Assembly: GCA_934217675.1 (NCBI GenBank)
Contig: CAKQCV010000001.1
Span: forward strand, 62,001-126,000
DNA: 64,000 nucleotides
Direction: 5' to 3'
Source: an uncultured Prevotella sp.
GTDB lineage: Bacteria > Bacteroidota > Bacteroidia > Bacteroidales > Bacteroidaceae
Within the stretch, counting starts at the first letter, position 1, and every line of letters starts with the position of its first letter. A program made the translations under genes and the position numbers. The notes below the pieces were generated by a model. That model had not been told where the DNA came from and ran no database searches. It saw nothing but the letters and a program-made list of their open reading frames with translations. Shown here piece after piece: positions 48,385 through 57,677 of the stretch.

Positions 48385-49800
48385 ATGTTAAACGAAAAAG
48401 ATGTTAATATCATATCTGTATGTGATGAATTAAGTAAGCACAAAGAAACCTCGCATCTGGTTGAAAAAGTTGCAGACGACTTGTTTAAGCCTGCCGAAAA
48501 TGTTACAACGGAAAAGCTGTATGACGAATACAACAATATGCTTGCTTATATCAAATACAAAAAAGAATGGGTGGATAGCCACTGGTCTGAACTTGATATG
48601 GCAAATGCCGAAGCTCTTTATGAAAATTCAGAAGAATCCGCTGATATGACTTTTGAAGAGTACATAGAAGAATACGGAATAAACGGTATGATATATTCAT
48701 GTTATGAAGAGTTCTGCAATGAAGAAATAGACTTTTATCGTGAGTCTTCAATTTATGGCTATTCTGTAATTATCCAATCAGAAGCCTTTAATGATAACGG
48801 CTATGATGTTGCAGAAGAATATTATTCTGCATTAGGCAAGTCTCCGTTGTATCACGATGAATTAACTTTTAATGTATCCTATCTCGAAGACAGAAGCGGC
48901 GATGATATAGATGCGATACAAATAGATTTTGCAAGTCCGTTATATGACATAATGTTCCCTCAGTATGACAGAAACAAAGAAACTGAGCAAATAGTAAAAC
49001 CTATCATTGATGCTTTAAACAAAAGCAAATACCCTCTTTCCAACGGCGGCTATGACGTTGTTACTGTTTGTGCTACAGTTGACTTCAATAATACGCATTC
49101 TTTCGCAGACGCAATTGAGCAATATCTTTATGAAAGAGGCGAATATGATTATAACGGTAGTGATGTCTTACCGTTTGTTGACAGGAACAAAGACAGATAT
49201 ATTACTACTCAGCTTATAAACGCACTTTTGCAAAAGAAAGATTATTCTTCTTTGATAAATTACTTTGATGCTGAAGTTTGTACCGCTCCATACTTCAACG
49301 ATTGCTTGGGAGATGTGGTAAGCGCACAACACTATTTGAATGCACTTCAATGTGTTGAAAAGACTTATTTAGAGCGTAATCAGCCTGAGCAAGAAAAAAC
49401 AGCGGAATATGATTCATACTTTGAAGTCTATCAGATGAAAGATAGAGGCAGTCGCTTTTTTAATTTTACACACCAAACAACAGAAACATTAAAGTCAAGT
49501 GAATTTAAATGCGTATACAAAGAACCTATAGATTCTCAGCAAGAAATAAGCAACGATTTCTTAGAAAACTTGTATTCACGCTTTAATTCAGGCAATCTGC
49601 CGAGCAATTTTAAAGGACATAGCTTATCTATATCAGATGTTATTCTCGTACATAAAAGCGATGACTCTGAAAAAGCGTTCTTTGTAGACAGCTTTGGCTT
49701 TAAAGATATATCCGACCTGTTCTTAGAGAATCATGAACAGGGTAAAGAACATAAAGCAAAACAGCAATGCAAGCACAGTATAGACATATTACAGCTATAA
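48385..49800 (+). CDS. Large hypothetical protein
   Basis: A 471-residue acidic soluble protein, not recognised. Residues 50-120 are helical and rich in Trp, Tyr and Glu; the middle contains an SYLEDRSGDDIDAIQIDF segment and a helical ISYQ-like part follows. It is the last gene of the 46268-49800 operon, closed by a cassette terminator. It ends SIDILQL, without the common tail. Confidence 0.65.
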   Translation: MLNEKDVNIISVCDELSKHKETSHLVEKVADDLFKPAENVTTEKLYDEYNNMLAYIKYKKEWVDSHWSELDMANAEALYENSEESADMTFEEYIEEYGINGMIYSCYEEFCNEEIDFYRESSIYGYSVIIQSEAFNDNGYDVAEEYYSALGKSPLYHDELTFNVSYLEDRSGDDIDAIQIDFASPLYDIMFPQYDRNKETEQIVKPIIDALNKSKYPLSNGGYDVVTVCATVDFNNTHSFADAIEQYLYERGEYDYNGSDVLPFVDRNKDRYITTQLINALLQKKDYSSLINYFDAEVCTAPYFNDCLGDVVSAQHYLNALQCVEKTYLERNQPEQEKTAEYDSYFEVYQMKDRGSRFFNFTHQTTETLKSSEFKCVYKEPIDSQQEISNDFLENLYSRFNSGNLPSNFKGHSLSISDVILVHKSDDSEKAFFVDSFGFKDISDLFLENHEQGKEHKAKQQCKHSIDILQL

Positions 49801-49806
49801 TTCAGT

Positions 49807-49833
49807 CACTTCCGTTCCAATGGAGCGGAAGTG
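49807..49833 (+). terminator. Cassette terminator
   Basis: CACTTCCG...CGGAAGTG hairpin with a CCA-ATGG centre and eight T, right after the operon end. Confidence 0.85.
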
Positions 49834-49845
49834 CTTTTTTTGTAA

Positions 49846-49867
49846 TGTGGCTTAATGATACATAAAT
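49846..49867 (+). promoter_or_regulatory. Class II promoter/operator
   Basis: TTGTAA, then TGGCT-TAATG-ATACA and TAAATA; 41 bases before the 49908 start. It uses the cassette leader although the gene is not an LRV gene. Confidence 0.65.
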
Positions 49868-49907
49868 AAAATGTAAATACAAATTCTTTTCAGAAAGGAA
49901 CTTTATT

Positions 49908-51044
49908 ATGAAAGACAATAAGAACATTATCACTACTGGTAGATGTGATACCGAAATAATGTTAGATATTCTTGACAATCTCCAGTTTTCTCTTGAACCT
50001 TGTGAAAATGAGAAGTGTCGGTTATATGACAACGAGATTAGTGACTATGCACGGTCATACGATGATGAAATATTTGAAGAATCTTCTGCGGATTCCGTAA
50101 TAGAGGCATTGGATACATATATCAATGACAGTTATGTGGAAGACTTACAAGAAGAAGCTCGTTCTTACGGTATTTCTAACGTTTCACATAACACATCAAT
50201 AGGTCAATGGAATGACTATATTGAGAGCCTAAACAAATTTATTGAAGAACATCGTGCAGAGCTTGAAGAAGTTGCATTCATCAGTGATTATGAACGTGTA
50301 TGCAATGTTCAGCTTTCAAACGTTGTCAATCTTCAAAACGCAAAAGATATAGCAAAAGAAATAGGCATATTAAACGAATTTCAAGCTAATTTTGATAGTT
50401 TCAAAAATAGCTATAGATTTTTGAGTGAAGCAATATTACAATCACTGAATAAAGCGTTCCTATCTAACGATATAACAAAAAATTATTCTGTATCTTATGA
50501 TACAGAAAGCGGCGTTGGCAGTTTTCATTTCAAGAACAGTGCTGTAAACTATGAAATGAAATACAGTAGAGGTTTATTGAGTTATGGTGCATTAAACGCA
50601 TTGACAAATTCCCTTATGAAACACGCAATGAAGAATTTTGACAATCTGCTTGACAAAGACCAACTCAATTGTATAAGAGATGTAATAAAAACTACTTTGG
50701 TTTTTAAATTAAAAAATACTTCTATGTTAGATATACAAAAAATAGCTTCAAATTGTTCGTTGTCTCAGGTTTCAAATGAGGTCATTGTGCCATACATGAA
50801 AGTAATACAAAACTATATTGATAAGGACAAACTTCAAGACCTCACCTATAACTATGATTTTTCAAGCGGCAATCTTGAAATTGTAGGAGATACTAAACAT
50901 ATTTCAAAGCCATTTGTTGGTTCACACGAACTTGACATAAGCGAAGAAAAAGATGCAGAAGCACTTCTCCACTACTATACATACGCAAACCGTTATACTC
51001 AAAACAACGGCAAACGTATTAAAAGTCGAACGGAGCGTGAATAA
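49908..51044 (+). CDS. Hypothetical protein with basic tail ending ERE
   Basis: A 378-residue soluble protein, not recognised. The first 120 residues are acidic, the rest mixed with a small alpha/beta core. It ends GKRIKSRTERE, a basic tail with the Glu-Arg motif one residue in. The start has AGAAAGGA. The next gene starts 1 base after its stop. Confidence 0.65.
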   Translation: MKDNKNIITTGRCDTEIMLDILDNLQFSLEPCENEKCRLYDNEISDYARSYDDEIFEESSADSVIEALDTYINDSYVEDLQEEARSYGISNVSHNTSIGQWNDYIESLNKFIEEHRAELEEVAFISDYERVCNVQLSNVVNLQNAKDIAKEIGILNEFQANFDSFKNSYRFLSEAILQSLNKAFLSNDITKNYSVSYDTESGVGSFHFKNSAVNYEMKYSRGLLSYGALNALTNSLMKHAMKNFDNLLDKDQLNCIRDVIKTTLVFKLKNTSMLDIQKIASNCSLSQVSNEVIVPYMKVIQNYIDKDKLQDLTYNYDFSSGNLEIVGDTKHISKPFVGSHELDISEEKDAEALLHYYTYANRYTQNNGKRIKSRTERE

Positions 51045-51045
51045 T

Positions 51046-51372
51046 ATGATATATATTTATGAAGTCAGCGGCATAGACAAACTACTTGCCAGTCGTTATG
51101 AAAAACAATTTTCGTCAGTACAGAAAGCATTTGATTATGTTAAAAAATTCTGTGCTGATGAGCAACAATTCCCAGATGTATCAGTTGCAGAAGTGCGCTA
51201 TACAAGTGAAGAAAATTTCAAAAAGCACTTCTCTCTTGATTGTTCTTATATTTGGGGCAGATATATGAACTACGAATCTGATATGGCTACAATCGCAAGC
51301 ACTATTGAAAAATACGGTTCGTGGCAAGAAGTACAAAAAGCAATAAGAAAAAAATCGCAAGTCGAAAGGTGA
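51046..51372 (+). CDS. Small hypothetical protein ending VER
   Basis: A 108-residue alpha/beta protein starting MIYIYEVSGIDKLLASRY. The start at 51046 is preceded by a GGAG inside the end of the previous gene. The following gene (51381) starts with the similar MIYRYEVGYYPDAQNF, so the two look like distant paralogs. It ends KSQVER; its stop overlaps the next ribosome binding site. Confidence 0.65.
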   Translation: MIYIYEVSGIDKLLASRYEKQFSSVQKAFDYVKKFCADEQQFPDVSVAEVRYTSEENFKKHFSLDCSYIWGRYMNYESDMATIASTIEKYGSWQEVQKAIRKKSQVER

Positions 51373-51380
51373 AGATATAG

Positions 51381-51746
51381 ATGATATACCGATACGAAGT
51401 GGGTTATTATCCAGATGCACAAAACTTTAAGATTGATGTTTATTCAGATGTTGCAAAAGCGGCAAATGCAATTCTTAACACAATCAAAGAAACAAAAAAT
51501 AAGTATTTTTTATATGAAGTTCAGTATGAGGATAAAGAACATTTAGCAAAAAGCGAACCAAAAATCACTTATCCGATATGGAACAGTTCATTTCAGCGGT
51601 GGCAAGACTTATTGATTCTTACTGGTAAAAGTATAGAAAACGGAAGTGTCAAAATGTATGAAGGAAAACTTACTTCTATGAAAGAATACGCCGCCATTGC
51701 AAATAGCCGCCGTCAAACAAAGAAAAAGGAAACACAAGAAAGGTAA
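51381..51746 (+). CDS. Small hypothetical protein ending QER
   Basis: A 121-residue protein that resembles the 51046-51372 product in size and in its MIYxYEV start and the ALNA-like helix following. Its C-terminus is strongly basic, RRQTKKKETQER. The stop codon again overlaps a GAAAGG ribosome binding site for the next gene. Confidence 0.65.
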   Translation: MIYRYEVGYYPDAQNFKIDVYSDVAKAANAILNTIKETKNKYFLYEVQYEDKEHLAKSEPKITYPIWNSSFQRWQDLLILTGKSIENGSVKMYEGKLTSMKEYAAIANSRRQTKKKETQER

Positions 51747-51758
51747 AGAGGTAACAAT

Positions 51759-53150
51759 ATGGAAAGCAAAAAGGAAAAGTTACAAAGCGTAGCCGATGAG
51801 CTTAATGGAGTTGAAAATGAAAAAGGCTTAACTGTAGATGTAACTCTTGATAAAGAAGATTTAGACATTCTTGTTTCAAACGGTCTAATAACGAATAGAA
51901 CTGATAAAGAACAGGTGTCAAACGTTTTGCTTAACGCAATAAGGACAGATGCTTATAAGCAAATAAATGAAGTAAAGCAAATCATAAAAGATACGATAGA
52001 AGACATCACAGACGAAAACAACATATACATATTCGATGACCGTCTTCCAATTGATGAAGACACGGTTTTAAAGGCTTTCAACGAATATACAAATCACCGT
52101 GATTATTATAATTCTTTTGAAAACTGCCTACAAATTATCGCAGACGAAGAATACGAGTTAGCAGAACGTTCGCTCGATGGATTTAGAGAAATAATTGAAA
52201 GCTATATACCTGAGCGTTTACAAAACGCTTACAAGACGCTTATATCACGATATGATGGTCGCTGTGACATTTTATATGATGAACTGGGGCTTAATAACAT
52301 TTATTACCGTGTTGAAAATTGTCTGCCTGATAACTGCCATATCAATCTCATGTTCGGCACTCCTAAAGAACGCAATTTTGATATGGGAGCAATAGCCGAT
52401 GCCTTCGTCAATCTGAGCGATGACGCTGACAGCTATGATAATGCTCTTACGGCTCTTATACAACAGCAAGGACACACAGTAGAAGAAGTTCAGAAAGCGT
52501 ACTCATACAGTATTAAGTCTGGTAACACCTTTGTTGACTCCGTTGTTGATGAACTCAACTATTGTTCTTCGACCTCTATGAATGAGCTTACGGCTCTTGT
52601 ATCTGCAAGCGGAAAGGATTTATTCAATCTTTTAGAAAGCGTTGCTGACGGTAAAGGATTTGTATCACTTCCTAAACAAACAGAAATAGGATTGTTTAAT
52701 GAATGGAACGGCGGCGGTGCTATGCTTGAAATCGCACTTGAAAAAGATGCGGTATTGCCTGTGTCATACATAAGGAATTTGCAGATAGAAGGACACACAA
52801 AAGAAAATAACGGCTATACCGTAGACCAAGTATACGGTTTAGTGGGTTCAGTCTGGGAAAAATCATCACCTTCTTTACTTGAAACATACGATATGCCAAA
52901 ATCAAAAGAAACATTTGAAACTATGCGTAACACAGCACTGAGCATAGAAAACAATCCTTATTATTTTTTGGAAACAGGAAATTTCTTTGATGATAAAGAT
53001 AAGATGTGCGATTATCAAAAGCTGACTAAAGAAGATTTTCTGAAAAAGTATGACGATGAAACAGAACATTCTTACCTTAATACAGCTTTCATCGTGAAAA
53101 TGAAATCTTCAGAAAAAAGCAAATCGCATAGCGAATTTAATCGTGAGTAG
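51759..53150 (+). CDS. Large hypothetical protein ending NRE
   Basis: A 463-residue soluble protein, acidic and mainly helical, not recognised. Beta-rich segments appear near residues 300-345 (KGFVSLPKQTEIGLFNEW). It ends KSHSEFNRE, a variant of the common tail. It is the last gene of the 49908-53150 operon before a cassette terminator. Confidence 0.65.
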   Translation: MESKKEKLQSVADELNGVENEKGLTVDVTLDKEDLDILVSNGLITNRTDKEQVSNVLLNAIRTDAYKQINEVKQIIKDTIEDITDENNIYIFDDRLPIDEDTVLKAFNEYTNHRDYYNSFENCLQIIADEEYELAERSLDGFREIIESYIPERLQNAYKTLISRYDGRCDILYDELGLNNIYYRVENCLPDNCHINLMFGTPKERNFDMGAIADAFVNLSDDADSYDNALTALIQQQGHTVEEVQKAYSYSIKSGNTFVDSVVDELNYCSSTSMNELTALVSASGKDLFNLLESVADGKGFVSLPKQTEIGLFNEWNGGGAMLEIALEKDAVLPVSYIRNLQIEGHTKENNGYTVDQVYGLVGSVWEKSSPSLLETYDMPKSKETFETMRNTALSIENNPYYFLETGNFFDDKDKMCDYQKLTKEDFLKKYDDETEHSYLNTAFIVKMKSSEKSKSHSEFNRE

Positions 53151-53156
53151 CAATGG

Positions 53157-53182
53157 CACTTCCCGTCCAGTGGGCGGGAAGT
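53157..53182 (+). terminator. Cassette terminator with compensatory stem changes
   Basis: The stem is CACTTCCCG/CGGGAAGT here, where both sides changed together relative to CACTTCCG/CGGAAGTG, so pairing is conserved. It is followed by TTGTTTTT. Confidence 0.8.
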
Positions 53183-53191
53183 TGTTTTTAA

Positions 53192-53213
53192 TGTGGCTTA
53201 ATGGTACATAAAT
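53192..53213 (+). promoter_or_regulatory. Class II promoter/operator
   Basis: TGGCT-TAATG-GTACA followed by TAAATC; 42 bases before the 53255 start. Confidence 0.65.
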
Positions 53214-53254
53214 CAATTGTAAACACAAATTTGTTATAGAAAGGACGTAACAAT

Positions 53255-54070
53255 ATGAATAAAGAAAACATTTTATCAAAGATAGGCAAAATGTCTGAAA
53301 AAGAACTTAAAGACTTGGCTCGTAGCACTTCTGATGTTGAGACACTTAAAACATTGGCTGAAAATGCGAACTATGAAGTTCGTTGTACGGTTGCAGAAAA
53401 CAAGAACACACCTGTAGAATTGCTTGCTGTACTTGCACAAGACGAGGACTACTCGGTTCGTTGGGCTGTTGCTGAAAGCAGAAGTACGCCTGCTGATGTG
53501 CTTGCTGTACTTGCAAAAGGCGAAGTTTATGAGGTTCGTACAGAAGTTGCCGCAAACAGAAATACATCTGCTGATGTACTTGTTATGCTTGCAAAAGATA
53601 AAGATTATGAGGTTCGTAAAGCTGTTGCAGAAAACGAAAACACACCCGCTGAAGTGCTTGCGGTACTTGCACAGGACGAACATTGGTGGGTTCGGTATGC
53701 TGTTGCCTTAAATGAAAACACATCTGTTGATATACTTGCTATGCTTGCAAAAGATAAAGATAGTGATGTTCGTAGGAATGTTGCAAAAAATAAAAATACA
53801 CCAATTGAAACACTTGCTGTGCTTGCACAGGACGAGGAACGGTGGGTACGTGTGGCAGTTGCTGAAAACGAAAATACATCTGCTGATGTGCTTGCTATGC
53901 TTGCCAAAGATGTTGAATGGAGTGTTCGGTGTGCTGTTGCTTTAAATAAAAATACACCAATTGAAACACTTGTATTTCTTTCAAAAGACAACAACGAATG
54001 GGTAAGCGAAAGAGCTGAAGAAGCTCTTAAAGAACGCACGGTAAAAAAAGAACAAAATATAGAAAGATAA
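53255..54070 (+). CDS. LRV-repeat protein, eight units, ending IER
   Basis: A 271-residue LRV solenoid of subfamily B (MNKENILSKIGKMSEKELKDL), eight units and cap SERAEEALKERTVKKEQNIER. Its leader and first codons match those at 45312 closely, and several inner units are near copies of units in that gene. Confidence 0.9.
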   Translation: MNKENILSKIGKMSEKELKDLARSTSDVETLKTLAENANYEVRCTVAENKNTPVELLAVLAQDEDYSVRWAVAESRSTPADVLAVLAKGEVYEVRTEVAANRNTSADVLVMLAKDKDYEVRKAVAENENTPAEVLAVLAQDEHWWVRYAVALNENTSVDILAMLAKDKDSDVRRNVAKNKNTPIETLAVLAQDEERWVRVAVAENENTSADVLAMLAKDVEWSVRCAVALNKNTPIETLVFLSKDNNEWVSERAEEALKERTVKKEQNIER

Positions 54071-54078
54071 TGTTTACA

Positions 54079-54105
54079 CACTTCCGTTCCAGTGGAGCGG
54101 AAGTG
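54079..54105 (+). terminator. Cassette terminator
   Basis: CACTTCCG...CGGAAGTG hairpin with a CCA-GTGG centre, followed by ATTTTGTAA, where the T tract merges with the next promoter. Confidence 0.8.
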
Positions 54106-54114
54106 ATTTTGTAA

Positions 54115-54136
54115 TGTGGTTTAATGGTACATAAAT
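54115..54136 (+). promoter_or_regulatory. Class II promoter/operator
   Basis: TTGTAA, then TGGTT-TAATG-GTACA and TAAATC; 40 bases before the 54176 start. Confidence 0.65.
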
Positions 54137-54175
54137 CAATTGTAAATTTAGAATCTTTCAGAAAGGTCGATAATT

Positions 54176-55066
54176 ATGGATAAAACAAACACTATGGGAA
54201 TAAAGTCAATGAGCGTAAAAGAACGTATTGCACTGGCACACGATACTTCAGATGAAGAGGTTCTTTGTACATTGGCAAAGGACGAATATGAAGATGTTCG
54301 TCACTATGTTGCTTGGAATAAGAATACATCTGCTGAAACTCTTGCATTACTTGCAAAGGACGAAAATGAAGATGTTCGTCAAGCAGTGGCAGAAAACGAA
54401 AACACTCCTATCGAAATACTCACCGTGCTTGCCAAAGACAAATATTGGGGTGTTCGCCACCATGTTGCTTGGAACAAGAACACACCTAAGAAAGTCCTTG
54501 TAACACTCGCAAAGGACGAAAACTGGCTTGTTCGTGACGCTGTTGCTTGCAACAAGAACACGCCTGTCGAAGCACTTGCAATACTTGCAGAGGATTATAT
54601 TTGGTACATTCGTCAAGCGGTAGCAAAGCATGGAAACACTCCCGCCAATATTCTCGCCGTGCTTGCACAAGACGATGATGAGTTTGTTCGTCAATCAATT
54701 GCAGAAAACCGAAACACGTCTTCGGATGTTCTTGCAACACTTGCAAAGGACGAAAGCTGGTTTATTCGGAATGTAGTAGCACAACATGAGAACACGCCTA
54801 CAGATGTACTCGTAATGCTCTCTAAAGACGAAAATCCAGATGTTCGTGACGCTGTTGCTTGGAATAAAAACAGTCCCGCTGAAGTCCTTGTAACACTTGC
54901 ACAGGACAAAGACAGTTTTGTTCGTAAAACTGTCGCTATGAACAAAAACACGCCTACAGATGTACTCGTAATGCTCTCTAAAGACGAAAGCCCTTCAGTT
55001 TGCACAGCCGCAAATAAAGCTCTTAAAGAACGAAGAATGAAGTCTCAGCAAAAACAGGAAAGATAA
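54176..55066 (+). CDS. LRV-repeat protein, nine units, ending QER
   Basis: A 296-residue LRV solenoid of subfamily C (IKSMSVKERIALAHDTSDEEVL) with nine units. The capping region ends KERRMKSQQKQER. Several units carry repeated strings such as TPTDVLVMLSKDE, so exchange within the gene is likely. Confidence 0.9.
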   Translation: MDKTNTMGIKSMSVKERIALAHDTSDEEVLCTLAKDEYEDVRHYVAWNKNTSAETLALLAKDENEDVRQAVAENENTPIEILTVLAKDKYWGVRHHVAWNKNTPKKVLVTLAKDENWLVRDAVACNKNTPVEALAILAEDYIWYIRQAVAKHGNTPANILAVLAQDDDEFVRQSIAENRNTSSDVLATLAKDESWFIRNVVAQHENTPTDVLVMLSKDENPDVRDAVAWNKNSPAEVLVTLAQDKDSFVRKTVAMNKNTPTDVLVMLSKDESPSVCTAANKALKERRMKSQQKQER

Positions 55067-55077
55067 CGACAAAAAAT

Positions 55078-55104
55078 CACTTCCTATCCATTGGAAAGGA
55101 AGTG
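55078..55104 (+). terminator. Cassette terminator
   Basis: CACTTCCT/AGGAAGTG stem with a CCA-TTGG centre; again both sides differ from the main form in a pairing-preserving way. Followed by ATTTTGTAA. Confidence 0.8.
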
Positions 55105-55113
55105 ATTTTGTAA

Positions 55114-55135
55114 TGTGGCTTAATGGTACATAAAT
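55114..55135 (+). promoter_or_regulatory. Class II promoter/operator
   Basis: TTGTAA, then TGGCT-TAATG-GTACA and TAAATA; 34 bases before the 55170 start. Confidence 0.65.
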
Positions 55136-55169
55136 ATTATGCAATCATAATTTGAAAGGCGGTTTGTAT

Positions 55170-55418
55170 ATGTCATTAGGCAAATATGAAAAATTAGCTG
55201 AAAGAAATCGTAGATTATATCCCAAAGGCTCGATTGTAATACTGGATAATATGTACGGTGAACAACAAATGCCAAAAGGACTTAAAGGTATAGTTGACGA
55301 GATTGATGATATAGGTCAGATACACGTCAAATGGGAAAACGGAAGCAGTCTTGCTCTCAATGTTGAAGTAGACTCATTCAGGAAAGTGACAGAAAGGAAG
55401 ATAACACATGAACTGTAA
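55170..55418 (+). CDS. DUF4314 protein
   Basis: An 82-residue protein with the DUF4314 core: YPKGSIVILDNMYGEQQMPKG followed by LKGIVDEIDDIGQIHVKWENG, a small beta-barrel-like domain often encoded on clostridial mobile elements, function unknown. The start at 55170 has AAAGGCGG; an in-frame ATG six codons earlier overlaps that site. It overlaps the next gene by 11 bases. Confidence 0.8.
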   Translation: MSLGKYEKLAERNRRLYPKGSIVILDNMYGEQQMPKGLKGIVDEIDDIGQIHVKWENGSSLALNVEVDSFRKVTERKITHEL

Positions 55419-57174
55419 CAACGAGCAAACAAAGAATCCTGCTAAGGAATTAACCGAACTGGACGTTTTAAAAGATATTCAATGCGAAGAGTTGGAACTA
55501 AATCTTGATGACGATGATAATATCTTTATGGAATGGTTGCTCTGGTGTTATGATGACACTTACAAATATGCAGGTGATAAATCGGGCGTTTTTAAAGAAG
55601 CAGGTGTATCCTATGATGACGTAATCAACAATGATGACAATTTTATGAATATGTATCTCTGGGTGAAAAAGACTGAAACTGGTTTATTTGAGCCAACGAT
55701 AATGGTATATTTAGATACAGAAAAAGGCTGTTTTGTTCAACCGCTCAAAATAACAACGGAAGATAGTAAAAAGATACTTCTTGATAAAGCTGAAGCCTAT
55801 ATAACCAAAGAAGATAATATGTCTATGGAAGACCTTTTCACCTACTATGAAGAAGAAAACCTAAAAGATGAGATTTTCAGCCACACAAATGATTCTGTAA
55901 AAGAAACTGCCGACTATATAAACGGAAAAGTGCGTAACGTTTATTATACAGAAAATAAGTTCATGAACGAACTTATAGTACAACAGGATTTGTTTAACCG
56001 ACTGGTACAAAATCCACAACCGTTGTACCAGAACATATTGAACGAATACAAAAACAAGAAATTCAGTGTTGCTGAATTTCAAGAAATCTACGATAAATGC
56101 GTAGACTCTTTAATAAAAGGTGTTCTTCACTCAGAACAATGTAGGATAGGCAAGGAACAGCTTGCAAATATAGTTTTTGATAAACCGTTCAACGATTTAT
56201 TTTCTTTTGTATATGACGACAATCGTTGCGCCAACGGCGTAGTGTTGTTCAATTATATCAACGTCAGCAAAGAAACTCTTGTTACAATGCTTGATTATTT
56301 GTATGACTACTACCCTATTGTTGCAAAAAAATTAAGTAAGAAGTACGATTACAACATTCAATCAAAAGATGAGCTTATTTCATTTGCAACAAACAAAGAT
56401 GTTATTGCAGAGTGTCAGATTGATTTTACACAACCCGATTCATTTAATATCTATGTCTGCTTTGGAAATACTGATTTTTCTGTCATATTACCTGCCGTTA
56501 TTTCTTCGGAAGAATTACCTGATGCAGTTAAAGCATCTATTATTGAAGCGGCAAACGAAAACATACGTGGCGATAATAAAAGGGATTTTCAAATAGAGTT
56601 TGCCAATGTGAATACTTTATCCGAAATGTTTGCGGCTGTAAATGAGTATCGCAAGAATAAAGAAAACCTACTTACAGATAAAATTTTTGTAAAAGCCATC
56701 GACAGTCCTGATATAACGCAGGACGCTGAAGGAACTGTCGAAAAAAAGTATACGTTTTCTGTAGACCTTCCTGAAGAAATAAAAGAAGATTATATTACCC
56801 GCTTTGGGATATTCTCTTATAATGGTTCTCCGAACGAAACAGAAAATAGCTGTACGGAACGAAACAAAGACCTTATAAATAGGTTTGAACTGACATTAAC
56901 AATGAATGTTATCTATACAAAAGAGCCTTGTTCCACTATTTCGCTTCAAGCAAGATTACACAACGGTATACCAAAATATAATGACGGAAGTTATTATGTT
57001 TCAAAAGGTGGCGGCGTAGAAGAAGATGGTTTTGATGCCTCTACCCTTGCGGTTTATGACTTTACAGGTTACGTCCCTTTAAATTTAAATGAACGGCAAA
57101 TGTACAAAGAAAAAGCAGAAAAAGCTATAAACAAAATGAATGAACGCTTGCAAAAACAAAACAAATACAGATAA
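55408..57174 (+). CDS. Large hypothetical protein, C-terminal module shared with the 59526 and 60767 proteins
   Basis: A 588-residue acidic soluble protein. No named domain. Near the end, TGYVPLNLNERQMYKEKAEKAIN resembles the HYLAITPSEASLLYGKADQYL of the 59526-60680 product and FNRPVNLTDEEVAVLYKKANQFL of the 60767-61639 product, so these proteins probably share a C-terminal module. It ends QKQNKYR, a basic variant of the tail. Confidence 0.65.
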   Translation: MNCNNEQTKNPAKELTELDVLKDIQCEELELNLDDDDNIFMEWLLWCYDDTYKYAGDKSGVFKEAGVSYDDVINNDDNFMNMYLWVKKTETGLFEPTIMVYLDTEKGCFVQPLKITTEDSKKILLDKAEAYITKEDNMSMEDLFTYYEEENLKDEIFSHTNDSVKETADYINGKVRNVYYTENKFMNELIVQQDLFNRLVQNPQPLYQNILNEYKNKKFSVAEFQEIYDKCVDSLIKGVLHSEQCRIGKEQLANIVFDKPFNDLFSFVYDDNRCANGVVLFNYINVSKETLVTMLDYLYDYYPIVAKKLSKKYDYNIQSKDELISFATNKDVIAECQIDFTQPDSFNIYVCFGNTDFSVILPAVISSEELPDAVKASIIEAANENIRGDNKRDFQIEFANVNTLSEMFAAVNEYRKNKENLLTDKIFVKAIDSPDITQDAEGTVEKKYTFSVDLPEEIKEDYITRFGIFSYNGSPNETENSCTERNKDLINRFELTLTMNVIYTKEPCSTISLQARLHNGIPKYNDGSYYVSKGGGVEEDGFDASTLAVYDFTGYVPLNLNERQMYKEKAEKAINKMNERLQKQNKYR

Positions 57175-57184
57175 GGAAAAAACG

Positions 57185-57568
57185 ATGATTACAAATGAAA
57201 ACTACAAGAGTTATAACGACTCTATAATAGAAGAAATGTGGCAGGCTCTTGATGATGTTCCTTTTGACGAACAAGCAAATGGCGAACTGATATTAAGCGA
57301 AAAGTGGCTATCTTTTGAAGCAGGAACTGCACAAGATGATATTTGGCGTTGGTTCGACAAACACTACAGTAAAGGCGTTTACGAACTTCTGTACGGCGAT
57401 AAAAAATCATTTAATGACTGTACCCACAGTTATGAAGAGTTGTGCGCTTTGTTTGGCAAAATAGTGTCACTTTCAAACTCTCAAATGTCATCTAAGACCA
57501 TCGAAACGCTTGCAGATAATAAAGTTAATCAGATTGGTCGAGTGGCAAAAAACAATAAAGAACGATAA
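57185..57568 (+). CDS. Hypothetical protein ending KER
   Basis: A 127-residue protein with a Trp-rich central part (LSEKWLSFEAGTAQDDIWRWF) and a helical second half. Not recognised. The start at 57185 has AAGGA. It ends VAKNNKER, with Arg encoded by CGA, and closes the operon before a cassette terminator. Confidence 0.65.
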   Translation: MITNENYKSYNDSIIEEMWQALDDVPFDEQANGELILSEKWLSFEAGTAQDDIWRWFDKHYSKGVYELLYGDKKSFNDCTHSYEELCALFGKIVSLSNSQMSSKTIETLADNKVNQIGRVAKNNKER

Positions 57569-57576
57569 GGCTCACA

Positions 57577-57603
57577 CACTTCCGTTCCAATGGAGCGGAA
57601 GTG
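57577..57603 (+). terminator. Cassette terminator
   Basis: CACTTCCG...CGGAAGTG hairpin with a CCA-ATGG centre, followed by TTATTTTGTAA. Confidence 0.8.
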
Positions 57604-57614
57604 TTATTTTGTAA

Positions 57615-57636
57615 TGTGGCTTAATGATACATAAAT
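57615..57636 (+). promoter_or_regulatory. Class II promoter/operator
   Basis: TTGTAA, then TGGCT-TAATG-ATACA and TAAATC; 42 bases before the 57678 start. Confidence 0.65.
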
Positions 57637-57677
57637 CAATTGTAAATACAAATTCGTTGTAGAAAGGACGAAACAAT

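Noticed and set aside
51759..53150. An antirestriction (ArdA-like) role for the large acidic proteins of the right arm.
   Set aside because: Acidic composition alone is not evidence, and no ArdA or KlcA motif is visible.
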